This document shows, piece by piece, positions 1-12,200 of a stretch of DNA of 64,000 nt (the first letter of the stretch is position 1; every line of letters starts with the position of its first letter). The DNA lies in NCBI RefSeq assembly GCF_043290135.1, contig NC_134701.1, positions 201,567,101 through 201,631,100 on the forward strand, written 5' to 3'. The translations under genes and the position numbers were made by a program. The stretch is from Rhipicephalus microplus. Its lineage: Eukaryota; Arthropoda; Arachnida; Ixodida; Ixodidae. Below the pieces are notes generated by a model, which saw nothing but the letters and a program-made list of their open reading frames with translations, made no database searches and had not been told where the DNA came from.

Positions 1-269
1 TGTTTGATTTTGTGAGTTAAATACTTAGCTTGCCACATTGCAACTGGGAAACTGCTACAAAAGCACTTTATTACGAGGGTGCATGTGTACAATTAACGAG
101 GGGAATGAAGTGCTAAAAGAGCAAGATGGACTAGGGTGTACAAAAAATAGGTGCCTCTAGTCCACCCCTGTCTATGTCGTCCTCTTAGCGCTTCACCATC
201 TGTACTAGTAATGCAGCACCACCAAGCCCAAACTACTAGTCTACTAAGCTGCATGTGTACTATTTGCAG

Positions 270-3200
270 GGTGCGTGCAGCTCTGGCCAAAGTTTCTCCT
301 CCTCCAGCATGCGGTGACTTGCTAGGCAGCATCTTGGAGATGCAGTCTGTGTTCCATTCCAAGGGTGGCCTCACAGGTGCTATTGTGCAACGTGATGGTT
401 CTTTGGACCTGCGTGCAGTGCCTTCGTCAGCGCGCAAGTGCCCCCGAAGTCCCCCTGGTTCACCTGCCGAATCTCCAGCTTCTCCTCCACCTTCAAGCAT
501 AGGTGGTCACTCAATGGGCTCGGCCAACCAGGCTCCCAGCCGACGTGCGTCGAGTGGTAGTAGCTACACTTCAAGCTGTGTTGGTGCTTCAGGGGACAAC
601 GGCGCAACACCTAGTCGGCATGATGATCATGCCCAACGGGAAGGTTGTGGTAGCTACCACCACTTGATGGTTCCCTCTCCATCAGATGCCTATGCTCGCA
701 AGAATGGCCGGGACCGGACTAAGAATGGTGCTGTGGAGGAAGACGACGACATTGACATTTACAGTGACATTGATGATGGGGATGACAGTGGTGGTGGTGG
801 TGATGGTGCGGGGGATAGCATGAATCATAATGGAGAAGATACAGAGCTTTCGGTAAATGGTGAAAGCCCAACAAGAGTGTCTGCCTCATTGTCCATTAGC
901 AGAGAGAGCGTGTCGCGACATGTCCCAGCAGGCGTTGTGGATCATGACGAGGAAGCATCGTCGAGTGAAAATGAGCTGGTTATTGACGAGCAGGAAAATG
1001 CTGCTGATGCTGCAGAAGATGAAGAAGTTGCAGTTGATAACTTGAAAGCAGCTGAAGAGAGCGAGGAGGAAGGTCCCATCCTGGAAACGGACAATGTGAG
1101 GAGCCCATCCCCCGAGAACGATGAGGGCGCATCACAAGTGTCAGATGAAGAGGGTGGGCTGGAAATCGTCGAGGATGGAAACTCAAGTGATGGTGAACAG
1201 GGTGAAGATGAAAGTAATGGAGCCAAAGAAAATGATGATGGTGGTGATGAAGCAGGAGATGGCGATGAGGCGGAGGAGGGTGGGGTAGAGGAAGAGGGCG
1301 AAGAAAAACCAGAAGTGCAGCCTCAAGCTGAAGAGGAAGAAAGCTTACAGATGAACCCTCAAGAGGAAGAAACAGGTTCAGTGCCTGTAGAAGACACTCC
1401 AGCATCCCCTACCGAAGAGGACTCTTCATTCATGCATGATGCGCCTGCGTCTCCCCCTGCTGAAGAAAGTCCATCATCTCCACTAGAAGCGACACCATCT
1501 CCTTCTACCCCTGTTGATGTGCCGGCATCGCCAACGGAAGATGTGGTCCCTGGGGCATCACCTATTGAGAGTGGAGAGGACTCCTCGGCACCTGCCTCTC
1601 CTGAAGAAGTGCCAGCAGATGAGCAATCAGCAGAGGTTTCAAGAGAAGGTGAAGATGGGCAAGAAAATGACGAAAAGGGGATCACAGACATCAATGAAGG
1701 CGACGAAGAAGACACACAGGACAATGCGTCTTCGCCAAAGGAAATTGAAAGTCCCGAGGCTGAACCGGAAGAAGAGGAGGGAGAAGAGCTGGAAGAGAGC
1801 AGTTTGGCAGCTGGTGGACCAAGTGACGACATCGCTTCCCCTGCACCAGAGGAGTCTAAAGAGGCAGATGATGGTGGTGTCCTCCTGGGCAACCTCCTTG
1901 ATACTGAAGATATATCTTCTTCTTCTGAAGAAGAAGGCCTTCTTGAAGATACCAGTAATGGCATGGAGGATATATCGGAGCCTGGTAGCACAGATGGCTT
2001 GGTGGACAATCTTGAAGCTGTTGTCAGGGAGCAGGAGGAGCCTTGGCGACAAGAGTCAAAGGACAGTGAATGCCCAGTGCATAAGGAGCGGAAGACAAAG
2101 CACAAGAAAGAAACTTGTCATCATCGGAAGCACCGGCGTCACCGGCGGACAAACAGCAATAATGAGGACCGTGAAGAAGGTGAGATTGTTGAAGAAAGGT
2201 CTCCGTCATCTTCAAGCCGACGACGAAAGGAGGTAGAGACAACTGCTGATGACTTGGCTGAGTTGGCACCACGCATCAACATTTCAGAGTTGCCGCGTAT
2301 ACCCAAGCTCAAACGTAGTGAAAAAGTAGCAAGTCACACTGCTGACAGTGAATCAAGCATTGGAGGTGATAGCACAAGTGCAACTGCAGCATCGCATGTC
2401 GAAGTGAAGCGCACTAGTGTGTTGGGCCGGGTTGACTCAGGCAGTGATATCAGCTGGAAGAAGCTGTCAAAGCACTCACGGGAGCGTAGCTACCGAGACG
2501 GAAAGCAACGGGATGACACAGTGTTGTACAAAGAGCGTGAAATCAAGAAGCGTGAAAAAGAAAGTCGCACCGAGCGCTCTGATAATCCGACACGCAAGGA
2601 CGCTGATGTGAGAGCAAGCTCTCCATCGCCACCACCGCCACCGAAAAAGAAGGAACGGCGCCCTGATCGAGAGCTGTATGTTCGCCCTGACAAGAAACGT
2701 GACTGGAATAAAAACGAAAAGAAGGAAAAGGAGAAGTCGTCATATAAAGAGAGCAAGTCATCATCTCACAAAGATCACAGGGACAAGTACAAGGAGAGAG
2801 ACAAGCATAGCAGCAGTGGCAGCAGCAGCAAAGAACACACTCGGCACAGCAGCAAAGACCGACGACGGAGCAGCTCAAGAGAACGCCACGAGCACAGGCA
2901 CAGCAGTCGCCACCGTAGAGACCACTCAGAAGAGCGCTCATCCGAGAAGTCCTCAAAGCACAAGGATTCACGTCGAACAGATGACCGAGAGTCAAGACGC
3001 TATGATGACAGGGACACTAGGGATTCAAGGGAAAAGCGTGATTCAAGGGATACTCGCAGCTCTAGGGAAACCAGGGATTCAAGGGATGATGGCAGCCGAG
3101 GAAGAGAGTCTAGAGATGCTAGAGATTCAAGAGATAGTAGGGAGTCTAGGGATGTGCGGGAGTCCAGAGAAAACAGGGAATCGAGAGATGCCGCAAGGGA

Positions 3201-6200
3201 CAGCAGAGAATCGAGGGACAGTAGGGAATCAAAAGAGAGCAGGGAATCTAGGGAAAGCAGAGAAACGAGGGAGTCACGTGAAGTAACTAGGGAGCCACGA
3301 CGGACTGAAGAAAAAATAAAGGTGGTTGTTGAGAAGGACTACTGGCGAGATAAGCATGAGCGGCAGAAAGAGAGGTCACCCAGTCCTGATTTAGAGGAGG
3401 CAGAGGAGCACACGCCCATCGAGTCTAAAGAAGTGATTGCCAAGGGTGACAGTATTATAATCAATGTAAATTTCAATCGCAGCAAAAAGGAAACAATGGT
3501 GGCAGCAACCCCATTAAAAGATCCTGATACACATTCAAAATCTAGCACAAGGGAATCGAGGTCACGGAAACGTGAGGCCTCTTCTCCCGCCACTCCGCAG
3601 TACGGAAGTGACAGTGACGTCAACGAGGGTTTGACCAAAAAGAGGCGCCGTCACCATCTGATTGGCCATGATGTCAGTAGAGATGACAGTGAAGCAAGTG
3701 AGCAGGACGAGCAAGAGGGTATGGAGAGGTCTCCAGTTTCTCCAGCGTATGACTTTGGTGATCAGGCATCGGCATCTTCATCATCGGGGAGTGACGGCTT
3801 TGCTGACAACAAGCCAAGCACACCCCCAGAAGTGCATCCGTCACCCGTATCACCTGCTACTGTGGACAAGTCGCCAGTATCATCACAAACAACTCCTCAA
3901 GCACCAGAGCCGCCGTCACCACCGCTGCCACAGCCGCCTTCGCCACCACTACCACAGCCGACTATGTCGAGTGGCTCTGCGAAGCAGCTGTCACCACGTT
4001 CGCCCCCATCACCGCCAGAAGACAACAGTTATGACCCATGTGAGCCAACCAAAAGCCCGAGCCCACCGCCACCACCGATGGTCGCATCTACAGCGGCTAC
4101 CGAGAGTGATCCTCGGCCACCTCCCGAGCTCGAGCTGCCACCGCTTCCACCAGAACCAGAGCCACCAACACGTGCTGTCAAGGCAACAGCAGTGTCCTTG
4201 CCTTTGACTCAGCCCGTTCCATCTATGACAGTTGCAGCACCTGTGAGTGGCCCTCCGGTGCTCCCAGCTATGGCGGGGCTACAGTTGCAACCACCGCCAC
4301 CGTTCCTGCCAGCGCGGCCTCTGACTACTGTGATGGGCACTCTGGCAGGTGCCTGGGCTCCTGCTCCAACGCCCGTGATTCTTGGTCTTCGGGCGCCATT
4401 TGTGCCACCGGCCCTTGGCGCACTTCTGCCTCCGCCAATGGGCCTCTTGCCACTGAGGCCACCACCAGCACCTATGGTGCAGCTGACAGCCCCGCCCATT
4501 GTCACTGCACCTGCTGCTGCTGCTCCTCCACAAACTGTGAGCCTGCCCCCTGAACCAGCAGCTCGGGTGACAGAGCAGACAGGTGTCGTTGACATGGATG
4601 TTTCCACACCACCGCTGTATTCCCCCACGGACATTCCCGTTTCACCTCCGGAGCCTGCTGCTGTGCCTCTGCAACCAGCACCTGTTGCACAGAAAGGGTC
4701 ATTTGACTCCCTTTTACCCGCGGACCGAAAAAGTGGCAAAGGCAGTTCCAAGTCCAAACGGCAACACTCCAGCAGTACTGGTGGTGCTTCACAGGATGCC
4801 AAACATGTTATACACTTTGTTGTTGACAAGGCCAAGGGTGGTTCGTCGGTTGTGACCCGGAGCCGGCCGGAGTCCAAGTTTAGTAGTCGTAGCATGGACG
4901 AAAGCCAGCTCCAGATCCTCGACGAACTGCCCAGCTCGGCTGTTGAGATGCAGGTCAAGGACAAGGTGAGTGCTGAGACAGGAAAAAATGCTTCTTTTCT
5001 GTCACATTTACCATTAGAAAGTTGGGGTCTTTGAGCCATAAGTTGTTTTTTCTGCATTCAGGGGTGCTGAAAGTTCTGCGCCATTCTGCATGTAAACAGC
5101 GATTTCTGTTATAATTATCCATTGGAAGTCTGACGTGCCAAATCTAGTGGAGTCTTATTGTCGACCGAGCAACACTGAGTGTTTGCTACAGGAAGAATGC
5201 GGCCGCATCCATATCCTGTGTGTTTTGGTCACATTGCCACAGTAACACAGTTCAGTTCACTCATGGTGCCTGCAAGTGCTGGTCTCAACACTGTCATTGC
5301 CGTGCTTTTTTTTTTTTTTGAAAGTCTGGTGATACTATGAGTAACTATGAATGGATACCTTACCGCCTTATGCAGACAGTTTGGAGCAGGTGTAGCAGTC
5401 TTCACCAGTCATTGACACATTGCATGTCTAATGATGAACAAATGTGTGTGGTTTTCTCTTGTGTGGTTCAAGCGAAGCGCAATTTAAAGGTACTGCACTC
5501 TTTATATGGTCGACTCTTGTTAATTCAAACTCAAAGGGACCTCTGAATTTTGTTGTTCAAAGTATCAAGAAGTTTGTATTATCAGAAGTTCTCAGATGAG
5601 ATTACTCTGGCTGAGGTGACACCACACATTATGATAAGGCATTGATATTATCACATTCAAGAATTTTGGGTGGTTTTAAGCCCTAAATGCACACAGTAAC
5701 AGGGAGCAGAGGTGTAAAGCCCACAAGCCTATTGGCCATTTACAGCTGATCAGACCTTTTAAAGAAATTGTGAATTGCCAACTGCTTCATTGCTATAGGT
5801 ATGTGCCTTCAGTGCAATGCTCTCTATACCAGTTGAGAAGCATCATGTGAGGTTTACCATGCGTGTATTTCCTTTCAAGCATTTGTTTATTTTGCAAAAC
5901 CTTTTTTTCTTTAAGGCCTCAGGTGCTTACTTAAAATTTTTAGACTGTTAGTATTATATATGTGATGAAAGCAAACACATTTTTATACAGTAGTGGGAAA
6001 GCAGCAGATATTTTCTGTTGTGGATCTGAAAAAATATGAATTAACTGAATGATGGAGTTTGAATCAAGAGGCTTTTAAATACATTGGAAAAATAGAGGGC
6101 CAACCAAAACATTGGATTTTGTTCGATTTGACCGAAAGTATGAATTATCAGAGTTTGAATAATCCGAGTCTAGTGTAATGTGCGTATTTCTGTTGCGCCG

Positions 6201-9200
6201 TGGTCACATCTGATCATAGCCTGGACAGGTGGTTAGCATGCCTACTCTGCCACCTGCTGTGACGTATGGAGCAAATAAGTAGCTGCAGTAGCTGAATGAA
6301 ACTCAGCTGTGTTCTATAGAAAAGCTTTTTCTGTTTCTCCGTTTAAAAAAAGGCACGATCCCACATGCCTTTTTATCAGAACTCTGCGAATGGCAAGTAT
6401 GAGGTGCGAAGCAAATTCTCATGTTAAAGGTCGAGTGCGAATAGAATAGAATATTTTTCGAACATTTCTGAAATAGTTTTCAAATACTTCCAAGCTAAAT
6501 TATTCGAAAAGTTGTTGATGATTTGTGATTTTTATGAGGTAGAAACTTGAAAGTGTTCCTTTTCTCTAGGTTACGAGGGTGCTGCCAAGTGGTGTACGTC
6601 TGTTGCGATATAGAGATACAATGCAGAGGCTAAATTGTATTTATTCATGCGGTTTGGTAAAACGGAGGGGGTGTCAACAATAATTAAAATGTCCTCTTAA
6701 GCTTTTTCGTTAAGGTACTGTAAGTTTCAATGTTGGCACTAAGCCTAAAATGTCCTTGTTAGTATTACTGCAGCTTTGTGTTTTAATATCTTTGGAGGCA
6801 GTGTTGCAGGCTGCTGCAACACTGCATTCGCTGACATTGAAGGCCAACTGAATTGGTGGACAAGGGCCCTTTCGAGTTTGGAGTTCCTCTTGCACTGCAC
6901 CCCTCCTGCTCTATGGATGCGAGCAACGAGTGCACACTTTCGCAAACTGGGCCAAGTAGCGTTTTCACGTTAAAGTGTTGCAGGCTGCTGCAACACTGCA
7001 TTCGCTGACATTGAAGGCCAACTGAATTGGTGGACAAGGGCCCTTTCGAGTTTGGAGTTCCTCTTGCACTGCACCCCTCCTGCTCTATGGATGCGAGCAA
7101 CGAGTGCACACTTTCGCAAACTGGGCCAAGTAGCGTTTTCACGTTAAAATGTAGTGCAAGACATGGCCGTAAACAATACTTTTTGCATGGTAACTTGTAC
7201 ACATGGAGGTAGTGTGCTGTCTGTTGTACAAGAATGAACTTTGCCGATAGCTGTTGCATGGTGATGTGGGTGACGTAACGGGCAGTATTGGGCTCTTGGC
7301 ACATGTTTGGATAACTTGATATTCCACCATTTCTAGAGCAATACCTATGAACTTTATATTGCTGGCTGACCTCGCAGTACCAAGGCATAATTAAAAAAAT
7401 GCGTTTCACAAAGCAAGTTGATGAATTATGAAACCGAAATCATTTTTGCAGCATTAGCAGCACAGAGAGTCAGTAGCAGATGTAGTGACATCGCCACCAC
7501 AAAGTATCTATGGAATCATTTTTAGAGTTTCTCCAACCTGGTTCGTTTTGTGCTCGGGTACGATCAGCCTGAGTGGGATTTTTTTCCAGGAAGATATAAA
7601 TGGTGACGACCCTTCTTCATTATGAAGAATAATTTAAAGAGGTAATTTGCAGACCGAGAACAGGTACATACATTGCTTCTATTTTGCGTGCACAGAACAT
7701 TCGTCCATGCGTAGTACAAACTAGTTGGGGTCTCCAACTGTGAGTCGACCAGAAAAAGTTTCTGTACCTCGATGACAGGCTTGCAGATGTTGCAAGTAGC
7801 TCCGTGTAGACAGAGCTCGCGGTCAAAGCACTGAAGAAAAAAAAGGGGAACTGCCAGAACATTAAATTTTTCTTTTTATGACTTGCTTTTTCTTTTTCTC
7901 TTCATGATGGATCGTTCATTAAAAAATTCCGATGTGAATCGAAAGTCTCACTGTTTAAATGTTTACACACCCTCACTTCATAAACAACATTAAGGATAGT
8001 AAAAGGAGGTTTCATTTTCCAGCCAGATAAATCATTATCATTCAGTAACTTGAATTATCTTTTTCGGTTTAATTGTCTCATCAGCAGGTCTCATTCTGTG
8101 CACGAATTATAGTGTCCCCTTTTTTCCGTGTTGCAGTTCCTGAAGAAGCTGAACAGGCAGGAACGCGTGGTGGACGAAGTAAAGCTAGCACTCAAGCCTT
8201 ACTACAATCGCCGCGAAATCTCAAAGGAGGAGTACAAGGACATCCTTCGGAAATCTGTCCCGAAGGTAACGGTCTTTGATGATGACTTTTAATTGCAGTG
8301 TTTCTGCTATTTGTTCTAGCTCTGACCTTGCCATGGTGGTTCCATGGCTGTAACAGTCTGCTGCAGAACGCAAGGCTGGAAACTCTATTTCTTCCTGCAG
8401 TGGCTGCATTTGAGCAAGCGCAGCCCACAAAATCGGTGACGTAAATTGGGTAGGACCACTCGCAACCAAGCCTGCTAACTGCTTTAGAGCATTCGTCCCT
8501 GTGAATTCATTTGTATGTTCTGAGAGGATCTGCGAGAAAAAGTGATAGGACAAATAGGGACCAGGTGGCCAACACTGCACGCTAAGTAAGGCGCCGAACT
8601 TTTCTTTCTTAATTTCAGTGCTGGCCAACAGGGGGGCACCTGCTCTAGTGCATGTGGAGAGTGTTCTAACATGTGGAGAGTGTATAACAGAACTTATGGC
8701 AGAGCAAGTGACCTTAAAATAACTGCCCAATGCGTTGGCAGGTAACTCATGCTGAAACGTAATTTATTTAGATTTCATGAATCCAGAAAAATTGTTCAAA
8801 CTAACCAAATATCGAATTATTAACCCATTGGCTTCCGTGCTCTCCGTGGCCTTTTCCTGCCTGGTATTCTGCCGGAAAACTTTTTAGCCACCAGCGGCAT
8901 GGGTTGGTGCACCTAAACGGCTATAAAATTCACAAAAACACCATAGAATAACAAACCTTGTTTTATTCCTTTAACAATGCCTGATTGCATCAGGTGCTTC
9001 AGTATGATTTTCGTGTGTGAAGCACAAGGGCATGTGAAGAGCTATTTCACATTTTTGATACTCCCATGGGCTCTCGGGACTGTTTGCCCTGCACCTCATA
9101 AACTAAGCAAAGTCTTGATGGATTCTGCTTGACTTTGTTTGCCAGGATGTGCTGAGGAAAATGAGCCCATTCGGCGGCTTGTAGGCGCATTGATGAGGCC

Positions 9201-12200
9201 ACATCAGGCGGGTTTCTTCCGCGTTTTTCCTGCCACATCGTGTTTCGAAAAAGCCGGGATAGTGCACCCTTCGCTGCTAAAAAAAAACACCCTTACAAAT
9301 TGGTAAAAACATGGACAACTACGTTCATCTACAAAATAATTAACCAAGCAAAAGGCAAACACAAAATACTGTGCTGCCGTCTATGAAACAATGTCTAAAA
9401 TAAACATTTTCTAGGCAGCCAGCGATTCGCCAGTAAAAGCGCTTTTGCCCTCGCCAACCCGGATGGTAGAATGCCGGCCACGAAGCCAATGGGTTTATGG
9501 TATCAAGAAAGCAATAAACAAATGGCACTATATCTGATTTATGGAATGAATCTGCAAATTTGTTATATGAATAAGAATGGTGTGATAGATGTCACTATCA
9601 TCATGTCATGACTTCCTTCAGCATGTGACTGTGGCACAAGACCCACGTCTTGATCCAAAACTGGCATCAAATTAACTGCATTTTACTGTACTGCTCACCG
9701 AGCTTATGCCACGACGCTCAATGTGCCGCTGAATTTGAGCCTGTAATGAACACTAACGTGAACTGTAGAATGTATTTAGGTTAATCTAAACATTTTCATG
9801 CCTAAAGCAAATATATGTGCTTGCAATGAATACTCAGTGCTGCAGTGAATTTATCTTCGTGTCATGTGTATCTTCGTTGTAATGTGGCTTGACTATTGCT
9901 TTCAGCTGAAGTGTTGTAGGCATATCATGCTGCTGCAAGTATATCTTGTTACAGACCAAAGTTAAGCTACCAAATTTACTCAAATCTAGGCCAACCCCGG
10001 TTCTAAGCCAACCCCCTAAGGTATGAATCCCGGAGAAAAAGAAACAAGAAACTTATATCTCGAATGTAGGCCAGACAAAACAGCAAAGACAGCATTCACA
10101 AAAAGAAAACATTTATTGGATATGAGGATGAAACGGAGCAGTTGGTTCATCATCAAGATGCCACGCTTGTGCCGAGTTGTCGTCACTGATCTCTTTGTCG
10201 CTGTCGCAACAGTGCGCAATCCTTAGTGCCGTCAAGCGCATTTTATATGCCCCACTTCTTGAAAGAGCGCATGATCAAAGTCCCTGGGATGTCGTCCCAC
10301 GCTACAACCACCCAGCCTGCCAACTGAGACAGCGATGCCCGCTTGATGCGGCCGGTCGGCGTCAGCTGGTGGTCCTCCTTGCTCAACCAGTCCATGTACA
10401 ATCGCCGACCGATAAATCAGACACCGATAATTCGGACATGCTCGGTAATTCGGACAGTCGCGCGGCACCGCCGATGGTCCAATAGAAGTAATGTGTAAAG
10501 ACGACCGATATATCGGACAGCTGCCAGATCTGCATTCGATAATTCGGACCCCGCCCGACTGTCGCGCACGCCGTATCGGCAGCCATTATCTCCTCCGGCA
10601 CTCACACCATACAAAGTATGGCCTCAGAGATCAAAACGAAAGCTACATAATTGGTAACCTATGAGGCTTTATTTCGATCGCAACTTTATGCCTCAGAGAT
10701 TTGTACTTAAAAATGCCCATCTTGGAGGCACGGCTTAACTGTGGGGGATCGTGTCGACATCGCGATCATCCCACATTCCGGTTCCTGTATACCCTCGCCA
10801 CCCTCGCTGTGCGGCGATCGCCGCCGTTTTGTCACATGTGTGTGCGGTACAGCGTTTTGCTGAATTCTCCGCGCGTTCATATTTATTTTGAGACTTGCTT
10901 TATTTTACGTCCAGCTGTCTCACAAGATCTGAAGTTAAATGGCACCAACGGTGCCCTCACTGCCACGCCGACGAAACGCCGCAGATATACAACGCTAACC
11001 ATGGCAAAGAAAGCAGCCATCATTCAGCAAGTGCTCAGTGGTCGTCCGCAAGTCGAAGTTGCTCGAGCGTTCAACATTTCGAAGCAAGCCATATCGGACT
11101 ACATGAAGAATAAGGACAAGATTTTAGGCGCGACGGAGACATCATCCGGAAGTGAACAAAAGAGGGTGCGCCAAGGTGTTCATCCGCAGTTGGAAGAAGC
11201 GTTGAGCATTTGGCTTAACGCTACCGTCGCTCAATGGGTTCCCGTTTCCGGCCACCTCTTGAAGCAAAAGGCCGAGACATTGGCACTTCGCCTTGGAATC
11301 GATGGATTTAAGTTCAACGATGGCTGGCTCCGGAACTTTAAAAAGCGGTACGACCTTGTTTTCAAAAAAATGTGCGGTGAGAGCGGTGCCGTGGATAGCA
11401 CACTGGTAGCGAACTACCGCAGTGGAAAGTTGGTGGAGCTGCTTCAGCGCTACTCGGCTGACGACACCTTCAACCTCAATGAAACCGGGCTTTTCTATAA
11501 GCTACTACCGGAGAAGACACTCGCCCATTCTGGAGAACCTTGCCACGGAGGTAAACTCAGCAAGGAACAAGTCACTGTCGTTGTCGGCTGCAACGCTTCT
11601 GGCACAGAAAAGCTCCTGCTTCTGGTAATCGGGAAATCGAAAAACCCTCGGATGATTTAAGGGGAAAAAAATCTGCCTGACTGGTACAAAGCCAATACGA
11701 AGGCGTGGGTCACGCAGAAGCTGTTCGCAGAGTATGTCGGAAAATTGGACCGAAAGTTTGAATTGCCAAAGCGCAAGGTCCTTTTGTTCGTAGATAACTG
11801 TACTGCCCATGCGCCGATCAGCTGTCTGAAAGCCATCGAGCTAGAATACCTGCCGCGGAATACGACTAGTATTCTGCAACCTATGGACCAAGGTATTATC
11901 AAGAATTTGAAGGTGCTGTATCGTTCACGCTTACTGCAGCGCTCTGCTTAGAGAGCCAGATAAAATACAACGTTGATTTGATGTCAGCCGTGAGCATGCT
12001 TGCTGATGCCTGGAAGGCAGTGTCGGCAGGCACGATCAGCAACTGTTTCCGGCACGCAGGATTTACATTGCGTAGTGAGCCCAACACCACCGACACTGCA
12101 GCCGAAGAACCCGACAATGCAACTGAAGAGCCGGACCTGCCGCCCAGCGCATCGAGCTCAGGTGCGGACGTTATCGACGACCTGTGAGGCTGTGGTGTTC

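Noticed and set aside
151..269. ATG at 151 as start of the PHRF1-like protein
   Set aside because: The residues before 270 have no family similarity and a good acceptor (TATTTGCAG) ends at 269. The upstream frame is intronic.
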